Assembly (NCBI GenBank): GCA_951394405.1
Contig: OX596337.1
Span: 4,650,001 to 4,714,000, forward strand
Length of the DNA: 64,000 nt
Reading direction: 5' to 3'
Origin: Coprinellus micaceus
Taxonomy: Eukaryota > Basidiomycota > Agaricomycetes > Agaricales > Psathyrellaceae
The notes under the pieces are model-generated. The model was not told the origin of the DNA, searched no databases, and worked only from the letters and a program-made list of their open reading frames with translations. Below are positions 45,408-57,135 of this stretch, in pieces. The position numbers were made by a program, and so were the translations under genes. How positions within the stretch are numbered: the first letter of the stretch is position 1; each line of letters opens with the position of its first letter.

Positions 45408-45835
45408 CTGTTTATATCAATTTTAAAGTCCGGTACCATCGTACAACTTACAGGAAGATGACCTTCGTGTAGCCCGCTCTCACTTCGACGAGGTATGACC
45501 AGCTCACTGGAGCGAGATATGAACAGGGGCCTGAGATGGGGCCTCAGGGCGAGTAATCCTTGTGCTAAATGCTATATTTAAAACGTCGAGCCCATCTATC
45601 TCTTCACGCACCTTCGTGACGACGCCTCTCTTCGCGTTTCCTGAGATGTCACTTGATGAGCCCGCTCCCCCAAATCGGGTTGTTTGCATGTTGAGGTGGA
45701 TTCCACTCTGCCTAGTCAAAAAAGTGGGCATTACTCTTGTATTACTTTATTTCTGTGTTCCCGAACAAGGAGTCCCACCACCCACGCCCACCGCAGTCCA
45801 GCAGGGGCTTGACGATATCCTGCCAGCGACATGGA

Positions 45836-45880
45836 GATAGGGGCTTTCGGGGAATGCCGAACTCATTGATCCGTCCCATT
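45836..45880. repeat. Dispersed repeat, copy A
   Basis: Shares GATAGGGGCTTTCGG, TGCCGAACT and TGATCCGTC with copies B (49914) and C (52137). Short and diverged; shares less of the downstream sequence than B and C share with each other. Confidence 0.6.
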
Positions 45881-48800
45881 CTCACCAATAAGGGGTTCGG
45901 CTGTGCATGATCCTGCTTGGTAGTTGACCTCCACCACGCCCGCTGTACAATCGAATCGCCCTTCCCAGCTGGTTCCCCTCCTCGCTACTGCGCCATCCTT
46001 GGCTTCCAGGCGGTCCAAGGGCTTGGGACGATAGGCCACGACGCGCTGGAACTGGGTTCCTCCTGATCGATTGTGCTGAGGGTGATGAATGGCTTGGTTC
46101 CGGGGTTGGCATTGGTTGTGCGCGAGCGCCTCTATCCACGAAGGTACCGCTACGCACCCTAAATGTCTCGGATGACCAAGTCCCTCGACGTTCTCGGTTC
46201 TCGAGGTTCGCATCCACCCCTGGCGATATTCTCGAGATCGGCGCGATGCCTGAATGACACCACTCCCAGGCCGGTCATCCTTCCAAAGCAATGGCATTTA
46301 TGCGACATTCGAGAATCAGCGGAGACGTACGAGGTAGATCCTGCCCTACATTACGTGCGGGACTCCGGAGTGTTCTTCCTCTGACTAGTTTGGGCTCCAT
46401 TTGCTCGATCCCTGTAACCTCTGCTCGTATCGCTCTTGCCCCTGGGCCCCTGGTAACCGCAAGCGCGTCACCTATCCTCGCGACGTGACAAACCACCCGC
46501 ATATCCCGCGGCACCCTTGTCTTCATGACAGCAGCGTGAAAATGGGACATGTTCTACGACGCCGGAGGATAGGTTCGCTTACGGTCGTATTCACCCCCTG
46601 ACGAATGACTCCCAGGCTACTCAAGATCTCTACTCCGCGGCTCGCTTTGGACTCAATTCGTGCGGCTGATACCGTGGACAGCCTCCCTGGAGGCCCGAAC
46701 CGTATCCGAAGCGGTTGAGGATATGGATGAATGGAAGGTGGGCAGGTGCTGACTTCGTTAGGAAGGTCCAGATTTTCGCCCTCCTTCCTTCATTCCTCTC
46801 GTCATTCTCTCCGCTACGCCATGTCGGAAACGTCTTCCGGGAGGTTTCTCTGTAATTTCCGTTGTACCTCGTCGCGGAACAACCCTCTCTCCGCCCGCTT
46901 TAGCGATGGCCACAGTCCTTAGCGTCTCGAGGGCTGATCTCTACCCTGGCGGTGAACGTATGTCGTTTGATCCTTGTGCTTCGAGGTGGGTGCGTACCGA
47001 TTCCGCCCTTGAGTCTGGCTGGATTTATGCGGGCATCTGGGGTACGACGGACGGCGAGTCTAGCCAACGATTCATCGAACTGACGTACGCTGACGAGCTC
47101 TGGAAGGGTTCGGACTCGCTCTGGAAAAGTGGAAAGGGTAAAGCGGGATAAGCATATCGCTTTCGTCCAGCCGACTCAAGCGCAGCCTCGACTCGGGATA
47201 CTATGCGACGTGGCGACTCGCCCGCTTACTCCAATACTTAGTGGATATTCCCCGGTCTTTACCGCCCGCCGACTTCAAAGGCAGTGTATCTCGCCGACCA
47301 TATGCGCTTCAACGTTGAGTGCTCCTAGAACGGATCATATGGCGGGTATGCTTAGGTTCCCACTGTCGCGCTTCTGCATTCAGGGAGTCGACGAGGCTCT
47401 CTGCGCTGCCTCCAGTGCTTTACATCCGGTACCCGAGCCCCAGGAACAGTATAAACTCGCCGGGTAACCCGTTTCGTATTCGTACGGGGGTACGTCTGGC
47501 GTAATGGCTCACGCCCGTGCCTCGTCTCGGTGATCCTCACGTTCTATCCCTACGCCTCCCGCTCAAGGTCGCGCTCCGAGTTGGAAGGCCTTGATAGGTC
47601 GTGGCTGTCGGTTACTTCTAGTCCCGAGGGATTGATCTCTTCGCTCTCGAACTGCTCGAAGAGGATAATCTGGTTCTCCGTTTCACGCTCACGACTACCC
47701 TCTTCTCCACGTTCGCCCAACTCTGATCATACTCTCGTTTGCCTTCCCGTAGTGGAGGACGCTTCGCGTAAACCACAACCACGGTCAAACTCTACGTCCT
47801 CACAACCTGTCATTCCAGAATCTTAAACGACTATACCTGGAGCGTCGATTGCTTCCAGGCAGGTATAATGTCAATTTGGTCAGGGAATAGACGCACTTGG
47901 GTAATTGAGCGCAAGCACTAAACCTGAAGCCCTCCTTCAATGTCACTGCAGTACCTGCTCTTGTTCATCGCTTCTCATCGCTTGGCCTTCCAAACCTTGC
48001 GAAATCTAGTATACCGATTCGTGCGTGGATGATTCGCGATCACCTCCTGGACGCGACTTCACTATCTAGCTGGAGTCATACAGCCCGAACTCCCCAGTAT
48101 AAAGTGCTTGTGGTGGATGTACGCGCTACTAGGGTAATATTTCCTATTTCGTTCGTTGGAGGCACGATTCTCAGTTCCGCAGCTTTAATGATAGATTTGA
48201 GCGATCTGGGGACAACCATCGATACTCACGATCGTCTCCCCAGCCTGCTGCGTTCGATTTGAATCTGTCCCTAATGCCCTCACTTGGTGGAGATCGAAGA
48301 ATGACCAGGTTCCATGTCTGCTCACGACCATTGTAACACGTCGACTCGAATACCCCTTCATTCGACCTCCACGTTCAGCGCGCTACCGCCTTCTCGACGT
48401 ATCCAGCTTCGATGGCCAAGCGTGTTCGGTCGATCGGGAATCGACCGAATGTTGTCTAGGTCCTACTGTTACCTTCGAAACCATCCCCGACGAGCGGGAC
48501 ACTAGGGCCGGACTGCCCTAGCGTAGACCTCCCCGACAATGCAGTTCCCTCGACAAGACACTTATCAGAAGGCTCGTTCATCACCCGTTCCGGGGTCTGG
48601 CAACCCATTGTACGGTATCGAATACTGCCGCGTTTAGCACTCTGGGGCGTCCTAGACGCTCGATCTCTGGGCCGGCATACTGTTTCCCTTGGTGAGAACC
48701 ACTGCTATATCTCACGTTTCATCCCGGTCAACTATCTACTCCGTTGAGGGTTTTAGGGACGGTGAACGGGAACGTTTACGGGAGTTCGCCCCATCTAATC

Positions 48801-49913
48801 CCCCTTCCCCGACCCCGTCGCCTTACGATTGGGAGTGCGAGAGTCAGATCTTGGGTGTATCGAAGGACATGCCTGGCATTGGGCACACGCCCTAATTCAC
48901 GGTCGCGTGCGTCGTGCTCACGCACTCGCTCCTTGGAGACTGGGACATCCTTGGCCTCCCAACGCCAATCCAAATTCCATTCGCTTCGTTCGCCATCACT
49001 CTGCTGTGCACCTCCCATGCTCCTTGTTTCCATGTCTTCATCTCCGGGCGTGTACGCGGTCATGGGCGGCAACGAAGCCCAGGACCCAGGTTTGCAGTCG
49101 AGGCCGTCACCCACCACAGCGAGATGACCTCCGGTTCTCGGTACTTTGGGCATGGCCGTAGTAGGGGGGAACTAATAGGCGGCTCGCCGGACAGTATGTC
49201 GAGTGCGGAACATCGAGCTACAACTTCCGGGTACTCTGCCGTCCCTTACTCTCATATGTCAATTCCAGTAGCGGATCACCCTCAATGGAGTCTTCCTGAT
49301 ACCCATATCACATAGCTTCGCGTCATATGTTCTTGAATGTTGCTTGAATGCCACAATTGTCTCGACTGTAGTCCAAACCCTCAACTCACTGAGTACCTAT
49401 TTATAGGGATTAATTCTCGATTGAAGGAGATTCCGATAAGAAACTCTGCGCATACATGATATGGCCAGGGCATCTGTCAGTATCCTTCTCAGCGCTTCTA
49501 GCGACCACGATGGCCAGAGGCGTTTCTCTCTCGCTGAAGAGAGACCGCCAATCACGTTGGTTGGTTTTAAGCGGAGGTTGGGTCCAACGTTGCGATCTAA
49601 ATGTTCCATGTACGTTCGTTCATATGCAGGAGGGTGTGATTGTTCGTTAGATCCATAACTAAGCTCTCCCAACTCTCAAAGAGCGTGCCGCGTTCCCCGT
49701 TCATTCTTACCACATCGTATCCTTCAGAGTAAGAGGGCAATATCATGTATTCAGTTTGTAGAGAGCGAACGAAGCGATAAATCTCCGTTTGTACTACTCA
49801 TGTTGTTAGCGGGGCTTCGCTTGCGGGGAAAACGACGCTTCTATCCCCGCACTCTCAACGAAACGTAGGTGGCTTCTGTGTAACGGGACTGAGGCGACTG
49901 CCTGGTGGACTGC

Positions 49914-50220
49914 AATAGGGCCTTGCGGCAAACGCCGAACTATGTGATCCGTCGTCAACGCAGAGCGTGGTCAGTGCGCCCTCTTCCTTTTCACTTAACC
50001 ACGACCACGACCACGCATCCGGTCTTCTCAGCTCTTTCTTCCCTTCCTCCCCCCTCTCCCGCTGTACCCTGACTCTGGACGACTCCGGTGGATCCTCGAC
50101 GACTCGTGATTGAGCTAGATTCTCACATCAAGGCGGATTGTAACACGCGGAGAGAGAGGAACGAGCTTAAAAGTGGGGCGTTCAGGTTCACGACGCCTTC
50201 TGTATCTGGAAAATTACTTC
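49914..50220. repeat. Dispersed repeat, copy B
   Basis: AATAGGGCCTTGCGG..ACGCCGAACT..GTGATCCG, then GGTCAGTGCGC, CCTCTTCCTTTTC, AACCACGACCACGACCACG. About 265 bases in, TTCAGGTTCACGACG parallels CTCAGGTTCGCGACG of copy C at the same offset. The matched order and spacing over about 300 bases show common origin with copy C. Confidence 0.65.
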
Positions 50221-52136
50221 TCTATGTTCAGAAGACTCTGTCCTTGGCGCCTCCCCGACATCCAACGCGGGAATCCCCTGCGCGAAACGCGCATATATCC
50301 GGAATCTCCGCCCTCCCCAAACAGGCATCGCCCTACATTCGTTACCGCACCCCAACGACGCGTGCCGTACTTGGATGGGAAAGTCTGGTGCTGCCCGTAT
50401 AATCCCGCCTCTTCGATAATCCTCCCTCGACCGCGCGTTTGTCCCGTGTCGAAACTTGGATCCCGGACGAACTATCCATATCGTCGCCAGGTGACGGTCT
50501 GGATTCGGCAAACATTAGACTGGCGGGCGATCCCAGATATAGGCCTGCATCCCAAGCGCCTCCCTCTGTGGAGCCGTCTCGTTCTCGCTACTGTTGGGAC
50601 TGCGCATTCTCGGAGGGTGCTGTTGACACTTCAGCCCGAGTAGACGAGGCTGTCGACTTCGTTGGGTCGCTACACCTCTTCCTCCCCTCTCCACCCTCTT
50701 CTTCGTCCTGGTTACCGCTACCTGCTCTGCGTCCACGCCCACTGGCTCCCTCTTTGCGTTCAAGATCCCATTGCGCGCTCATGCGCGGGCTCGTACAAAC
50801 CCCTTTGGACCCGACGCCGTCGGATATCGCATGGGATTGTCGAGAAAGCGCGAATTGGCTCTTGCGTGGGGTCAACACGTATGCTCTAGCCGCCTCATTA
50901 GTGCCAGATACGACCTGCTGACCCCGCCGATGGGCTAATATTTTTCGTTATCGACGGAACTAGGCTAATACGATATCCCAGTGGGGCGCTGCCCGTACGC
51001 CCTGATGCCGCAGCAAGCGAAGGTCTATCGACGAGTCCGCCTCGGCTCTGCTCGACTTCCCAACCTCGCAGCGAATCGGCCACCCCTTTGGTGACGCGCA
51101 TCCGGATCATCCCTCCCTTTGAAGTCTCATCTAACCGCTCTATCGTCCCTTCGCATCCCGTCACGAGGAATGGCTTGGGTGTCTGTGGTTTCTCTTCGAA
51201 CTTAGGCGAGTTCGTTTGAGAAGGGTATGCAAATGAGCAACTGCTGCAATGGATGCCCCGCGCGATTCATCCAGCCGACGACCTTGCGCCCTTCTGTCGT
51301 GCTGGTGTTATCACTGCGTGATCTAGGCTGTCGGCAATAGATCCCTTTCTTTCGGCGTTCTCAAGAGACCCTCTCGATATAACTTCTTCTCAAAGGGAGC
51401 ACGATTCTTGCATGTTCACCTTCAAGGTCGGGACCTCGTTCTCGTATTTCAGCCCCTGAAGCCGGTACTCCCTCAGGCGTCGTCCTGCGTCCCGTTTAGA
51501 TAATATTACTTCATTGCGCACACCATTCGAACTCGAAGATATCCGAAGGACTCGCATCTCATTGCCGCCACCCCCACCGATCGGCGATTTAGGCGTTCTT
51601 TCGAAAGGGAATCAGGATGTTTGGGGAACTATGGATTCTGGGACGATTCTGCGCGGGATGTAAGAAAATGTCAAGCGTCGAGGAACATGGCCTCAGCTGT
51701 GACATATGGAAGCGCTGCGAGTTGGCGTCGAGCATCTGGCTCTCGACTGAATCGCGATGGTCGCCCCCACCGTTGGCTTGGACCCAGTTGTGTATCATGG
51801 CCGACACGACTCCCCCCACATCCGCCTGACAAGGGCCTTCGCCTGCACCATTCTGGAGTCTCTGAATGTCGGAGGTGTTTATATGCCCTCGGAACCCTTT
51901 CTATATTCGTTCGTTTCAAGCTTCCGGTCAACACATAGGGTTCTCTGTTATCGTGAATCCCGAAACGCACCCTACACGGTGGTACAAGGGTCACAGGACA
52001 GAACGGCTATATTCTCGGACTAATCATCTCACTCTGCTACTTTTCGTCGTCTTCCCCACGATGTTCATGCTCGAACTGAAACGCCCGAGCGTCAACGTTC
52101 TTCCAGAGGAGGCTGCAACGGTCTCGTCTCCTCTAG

Positions 52137-52450
52137 GATAGGGGCTTTCGGAAATTTCCGAACCGCATGATCCGCCGTGGCCGAAACCATGGTCTGTGCG
52201 CAATCCTCCTTTCCGCTCAACCACCACCAGGCGGCGCACTAGCTCAACGCCGTTTCCCCATCGCCCCTGACTCCCTCGCACTCTCGCCCTGTAATGTGAA
52301 TGGCACGATCAACCCCCTACGGCTGGAAATCAGGGGCAGAATCGCCTACCGCCGGTCGTATCGAGGCGGATATTGCGGGGAGACGACGACGGGATCGGGA
52401 TTGGGATCGGGAGGCTCAGGTTCGCGACGTGCTCCCTACCTGACGAGTTA
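52137..52450. repeat. Dispersed repeat, copy C
   Basis: GATAGGGGCTTTCGG..TTCCGAAC..ATGATCCG, then GGTCTGTGCGC, TCCTCCTTTCCGC, AACCACCACCAGG, and CTCAGGTTCGCGACG about 275 bases in. It aligns with copy B at 49914 with small gaps. A short GGGATC-type run lies at about 52390-52412. Confidence 0.65.
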
Positions 52451-55400
52451 TCTTTCCCTCTCACTCCGGGCCGATCGTCGATCCATCTGCTGGCTATTGC
52501 TGTGGGACTCTCCGACCGGCAAGCACCTATATTCGATCACTTGGTGTCGAACACCACCGCCGCTCCCGCCACGTATCCCAGATGAACCTGATGAAGTTCG
52601 TCCCCTTTGGACTCTGGGATAGGGTCACCTCTCTGTCCCCGCCTCGCCACCCGTCGGTATGCTACCTCGCTTGCTAAACTCTGATCCCTGGAGTCTCATC
52701 CAATATCTACGCGTTCTCTACCAAAGGTGACCGCGCCGTGGGTCTATCTTGCACCCACTCCCTGGAGGAATGTGGGTGTCTGGAGAGCACGGTCGCATTC
52801 CGGGTTTGCCTAGCCCTGCTCGTTGGCTTAGCTGGGTCGTCGTGTTTTATTCTCCTCTCTTCGCGGTTTCTTCTTGCCATGCCCACCTACTGATAACCCG
52901 ACGTTCGTACGCCAGTTGTTTGGGAGATGCTTGGGCGCGATCTAGTGCTGTTCCCGGCGATCAGCTGGGTCGGCGCGCTGCATGGCTGCCTTGTATATCT
53001 ACGAACCTGGCCCTACGCTGTCCCTTGGAGTCGCGTTTCTCGTGGGAGGGGGTCCTTTCGACGGTCAACGTTTCTCTATCTCTATTTCTACTCCTTGGAT
53101 CTCTATCTTCTGGAACGTTCGGATCCTGACCCGGTTATCCTTCGACGAACGTCTCGGTACCCGATCCCCTTGGTTGTAAGTACCTCGTCCTGTTATGGCC
53201 AACCAGATTGGCTACTGGCTCCACTCCACCGGCCCGCCCTTGAATACTGAAAGTGTTAATACGACGCTCTATCTCAAGTACGCGCGTTTCACGTAGCGCT
53301 GGACGTCTGGCCCTAGTCAGAGGCATATTCGTAACCTTTCCGCCACTCGAAATACGTTGCCGCCCGCCTATTTTCGCTTTTCGAACGTGGGGTACCCTGC
53401 TTTGCTCTCCGCTTCGATGCACGATTCGCTCCTTGAGAATTTGGGGTTCGGCTGGGATATGCGTACGTTTGACCGAGGACCCCATCGAACGTCCGGCGTC
53501 TAGGGAGATTCTCTGTTAATTCCATATGCTCGTTTCGTACTGCATATTCCCATTTCCTCAACACCCACGTTTGAGCCTCGTTTGCCCTGCGGCGCTACCG
53601 ACATCTCGAATGATCTTGCTCATCGTCCTTGGGATTCGCATTCGTTGAGTAGTACTTCGAAATCCTACCAAATGCACCCCACTTCTCTCGTTTTCTCTGC
53701 GTTTCCAAAGGCGTCGTATACGCCTCCGACTGTGCCCCTCGCCGTCCCGCCAGCTCAAGGCCTCGTAATCACTTGGGACGTCGGGGTTACTCCCTCTCTC
53801 CACTGTGGAGTCGGTATCGAAGCACAGTTCGTCAAGTTGCCTTACCGACGTCGACGTTTTGGCAGATAACTAGGGGCGACACTCCAGTTATACCACTGCA
53901 TTGAAAGGGTGCGTACGGGTACCAAGCTACTGGCGACCTTTCTATCACTCTTGCGACGGGTTCGTTACGCTTTTCGCGTAGGTTGGACTCCTCCCGGTCT
54001 GTCGTCGCAGACGAGACTTTGCATTGAAGTCCCGACCTACTTGGTCTCCCTGGGTTCTAAGCTAAAGCCCGAAGTCAGGGCGGCGCAAAGCTCGCTAGGC
54101 CATGAAACGTCAATCTCTTACCTCGTCGTCTGCAATCGAACGGGGGTCTTACTCTGGCCGAGACGCCGTACTCACACCCAACCTGTATATCGTCGTACCG
54201 GATCTCAGTCCGCGGGTATCTACTCTGTGTTCCGACGAATTCGCTGTTCGCCAATTTATCACGTGCGCGCACATCCAACGATATGAAGCGATGTATATGA
54301 GTATGGGACTTACACTGGGTAGCCCCTGGTACGGAGATCTGTTATGTGACCCAGGGCGTTTCATCTCAGCAGAGGATGGTGGTAATGAGAGAGGCATCCG
54401 AACTACAAGCGCGATCGGAGTCGTCGATCCTCCCCTGGATCGTATTTGCGTGTCCATCTCCGCTGAGGGAGATGCCGAAGCACGGGCATAGTCCCCAGTC
54501 TCGATCCATCATCTCCCTCTCTAGCGCTTTCACCAAATTTCCATGGAGGAACGAGAACGAATCTATCGTTATTTCATCCCCGAGTACGTCAAGAGTCGTT
54601 CGGCTTGAGCGATTCAACGAGGAAGGCTAGTGCGAAGCGGTGGGTTTTGAAAATACAGTGAGCCTTTTTGTGAATGGAAGAGGCGGTGAGAATTATTGGG
54701 ACGTTGGGAGGGTGATCCAGGTTGAGAGAGTGCGGCTCTCAAGTCTTCTGGAGAGACCTCTCCGACGGTCGTGAGGCCAGTTCTCGGTCTAGTACTCTGA
54801 TCGAGTTGGCCGTGTCACCAACGTAGACCTGTTAGTAGAATCGCCCGTCGATTACAAGCGCGAGGGAGGGAATCGTCGTGGTAGGTGACTGGGGAATCGA
54901 TTCGACGAATGAACGACATCCCCAAATCCGACACATACCGACTGGGGAGGATGAACTAGTAGGATAACCTTCACAGCAATGGATGAACTGGGGAAGGAAG
55001 GAGGGATGTGATGGGGGGAAAGGGCACGAGGGCTTCGTTCACGTGTAAAGGTGTAAAAATAGAGAAGGGTAGAACGAGCACGGACGTATCTGTGAATCCG
55101 TACCTGTTTCACAGGCTTTGTACGTCCATTTTTGCCCGGACGCTCAGTAGACTTTGCAACAAGGTACCTTCAGGTATTCGCTCCAGCTTCCGGCCTCCGC
55201 TCAATCGCCATAATCCCTTCGAATGGACAGGAAGTGTGCTGTACCGTTTTCGGGGCGACGGTAAGAACTGAGCCCGGTCGAGGTAGTCCTCAAGCGAGAG
55301 ATCTCGGTGAACGGCGATGGTCTCAGAGCGGAGAACCGGATTCCTCCCGTCGTCTCGCAATCTCCACCGCAATCGCCTTCTCCCGGGGAACCATAGAGCT

Positions 55401-56935
55401 TGTTTCTACGCCACATACCCCAGGTACCCCTCCCTCGTGCATGCCCACGCGGTCGAGATAACGGAGTTGCACTCCCGCAATATAACCTCCCCGAGCAATA
55501 TGATGTCATCCTTGGGCCTGGGGACTGCATGTGGCTTGAAGAACCCTCAAGTTCCTGTGAAGGTCCATGGATCGCCGAGGAGGAAAGGCCTCGTGTACGG
55601 AAGCGGATCGATCGAAGGGACGGGCGCTTAAATTATCCAGATGGCTGGGCTATCGGGTCTTGTGTCCATAATGGCGGTGGTGTGAGGGAATACCTCCGCC
55701 CTACACGGGTTTTGACGGTTGGTACCTAAGTACCTGCACAAAGTGATCGCTGGATCCCTCTCTGCTTTGCCAATCCGAGCTTCGTTCTAGAAGATACCAA
55801 CGAACCCTAGAACTAGAACCGTGCTAACCGTTCATGTAGAATACGTATCCAGAATATCACTTAGCTATCTCTGCGTCAACCCTGCCTCTCGCGGATACTC
55901 GCCGTTTAATTGATCATTGGCGACCGGATAGCGGCGTCCCACACGATTGGCGCCCAAGTCCAATTCTGCCTTATCCCGCCAATCACGGTTTATGTGGGCC
56001 GATTACGATCACAGTGGCATTACAGCGTACCAATACGCGTTACCCAGCCCCGCTACTCAACAGTCCTGTGAACCCGTCGTACACCTTTCAATCTGTGCCT
56101 TCCCCGAATTCAAATTGGGCGCTGTACGGATAGGGGTGGGAACAACGACAAGCCGATCGGCACGTCGCTATCTGGGGACGCCGTCACTTGCCCTTGACCA
56201 CCACTCCTCGTCTTCCTTGTTCCTTCCATGGTGCTCGCCTTCATGACGGCGTCCGGGCTCTTGAATACATGCTCTCATAGACTGCTTCAACCCCATCTAG
56301 GTCCTCATCTGTCCAGGAAAGCGCCGTAGGACGAACTCGAATTGGTCTTCATTTCTGGGTGAACCGAGGTGCGTTCCTGGCTTGCTGCATGGGTTTCGTC
56401 TGCCCAACGAATGCTAGTGCTCGTCTTTCGACCCGGATTCTGCTAATGGAAGGCCTTCGCACCACAGGCGCGGCTTGAGGACCGACAACGCGTTCGGAAT
56501 TTCATCACGGGTTCACCGTTGAGTGGGATCACCGCTGGGCGTTCCAGTTTCAATGCGTTTTTGGGAGGTGGAATTAGTCGTTCGATTTGATGGCAAGGTG
56601 CGTCTTCTTCCACTGTCTACCGTTGAAGTACGCTGAAGCTTCCCCGCTCTCAGGAACGCCCCCGTATTCCCCCACCGTGAACTATACCCCGATCCTCAAT
56701 CGACGCTTCACCGCCCCCTAGGATTTTCCACCCGGTTCATGCCGTCTACCGTCCCGTGACAAACTCTCGAATGTCCTCCCGCTGACCCATCCCGCCTTCG
56801 AAATCCCACCGTCGACGCAATTATCCCCCACTATTCAAACCTATTTGGCCAGTTCCGCCTTTCCGCGCCTTCCTACCTACGATTACAAGGGCCCCCGGAT
56901 ACTTGGACCCCGGAGCAGGTCTGTCAAGGATCTCG

Positions 56936-57135
56936 GTAGATGGTGGTGTGGGGAATCAGACGTCCGTTCGAGAGGGTGGTGCATTGTTCGGAAGGATGTT
57001 AGCCAAGCCGCTGGAATCGTAAAGGTGCGTCTGCGGTTTACGTGGCCTTCCGGTGCCTCCTATCTCACCTTTTGTAGTAGGATCACACTTAGACTCGTCG
57101 TGTACCTCCATACCTTGCAATACAAATCGGTTTCT
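56936..57135. repeat. Exon/intron-like repeat module, copy 1
   Basis: Diverged from copy 2 at 62984-63180. It has a potential + strand intron 57025-57077 (GTGCGT...TTTTGTAG, 53 nt), followed by GTGTACCTCCATACCTTGCAATAC. Copy 2 has GATGTACCTCAATACCTTGAAATAC at the same place, again after a 53-nt candidate intron. In this copy the frames on either side of the intron do not join without a stop, so it is probably decayed. Confidence 0.6.

Noticed and set aside
46275..46550. Minus-strand frame with IGDALAVTRGPGARA, resembling a KOW/Spt5-type motif; a similar thought for 50898-51164
   Set aside because: KOW motifs are short and Gly/Val-rich, so chance matches are common. No NGN domain or further repeats align, and the strand disagrees with the splice-like signals of the nearby repeat modules.
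48029..48260. Short + strand frame with PQYKVLVVDVRATR, resembling the N-terminal KVL..D motif of Sec1/Sly1-type proteins, with a possible following exon reading DLSDLG
   Set aside because: The resemblance covers under 25 residues. The second segment runs into a stop, and no other conserved Sly1 segment was found downstream on the strand.
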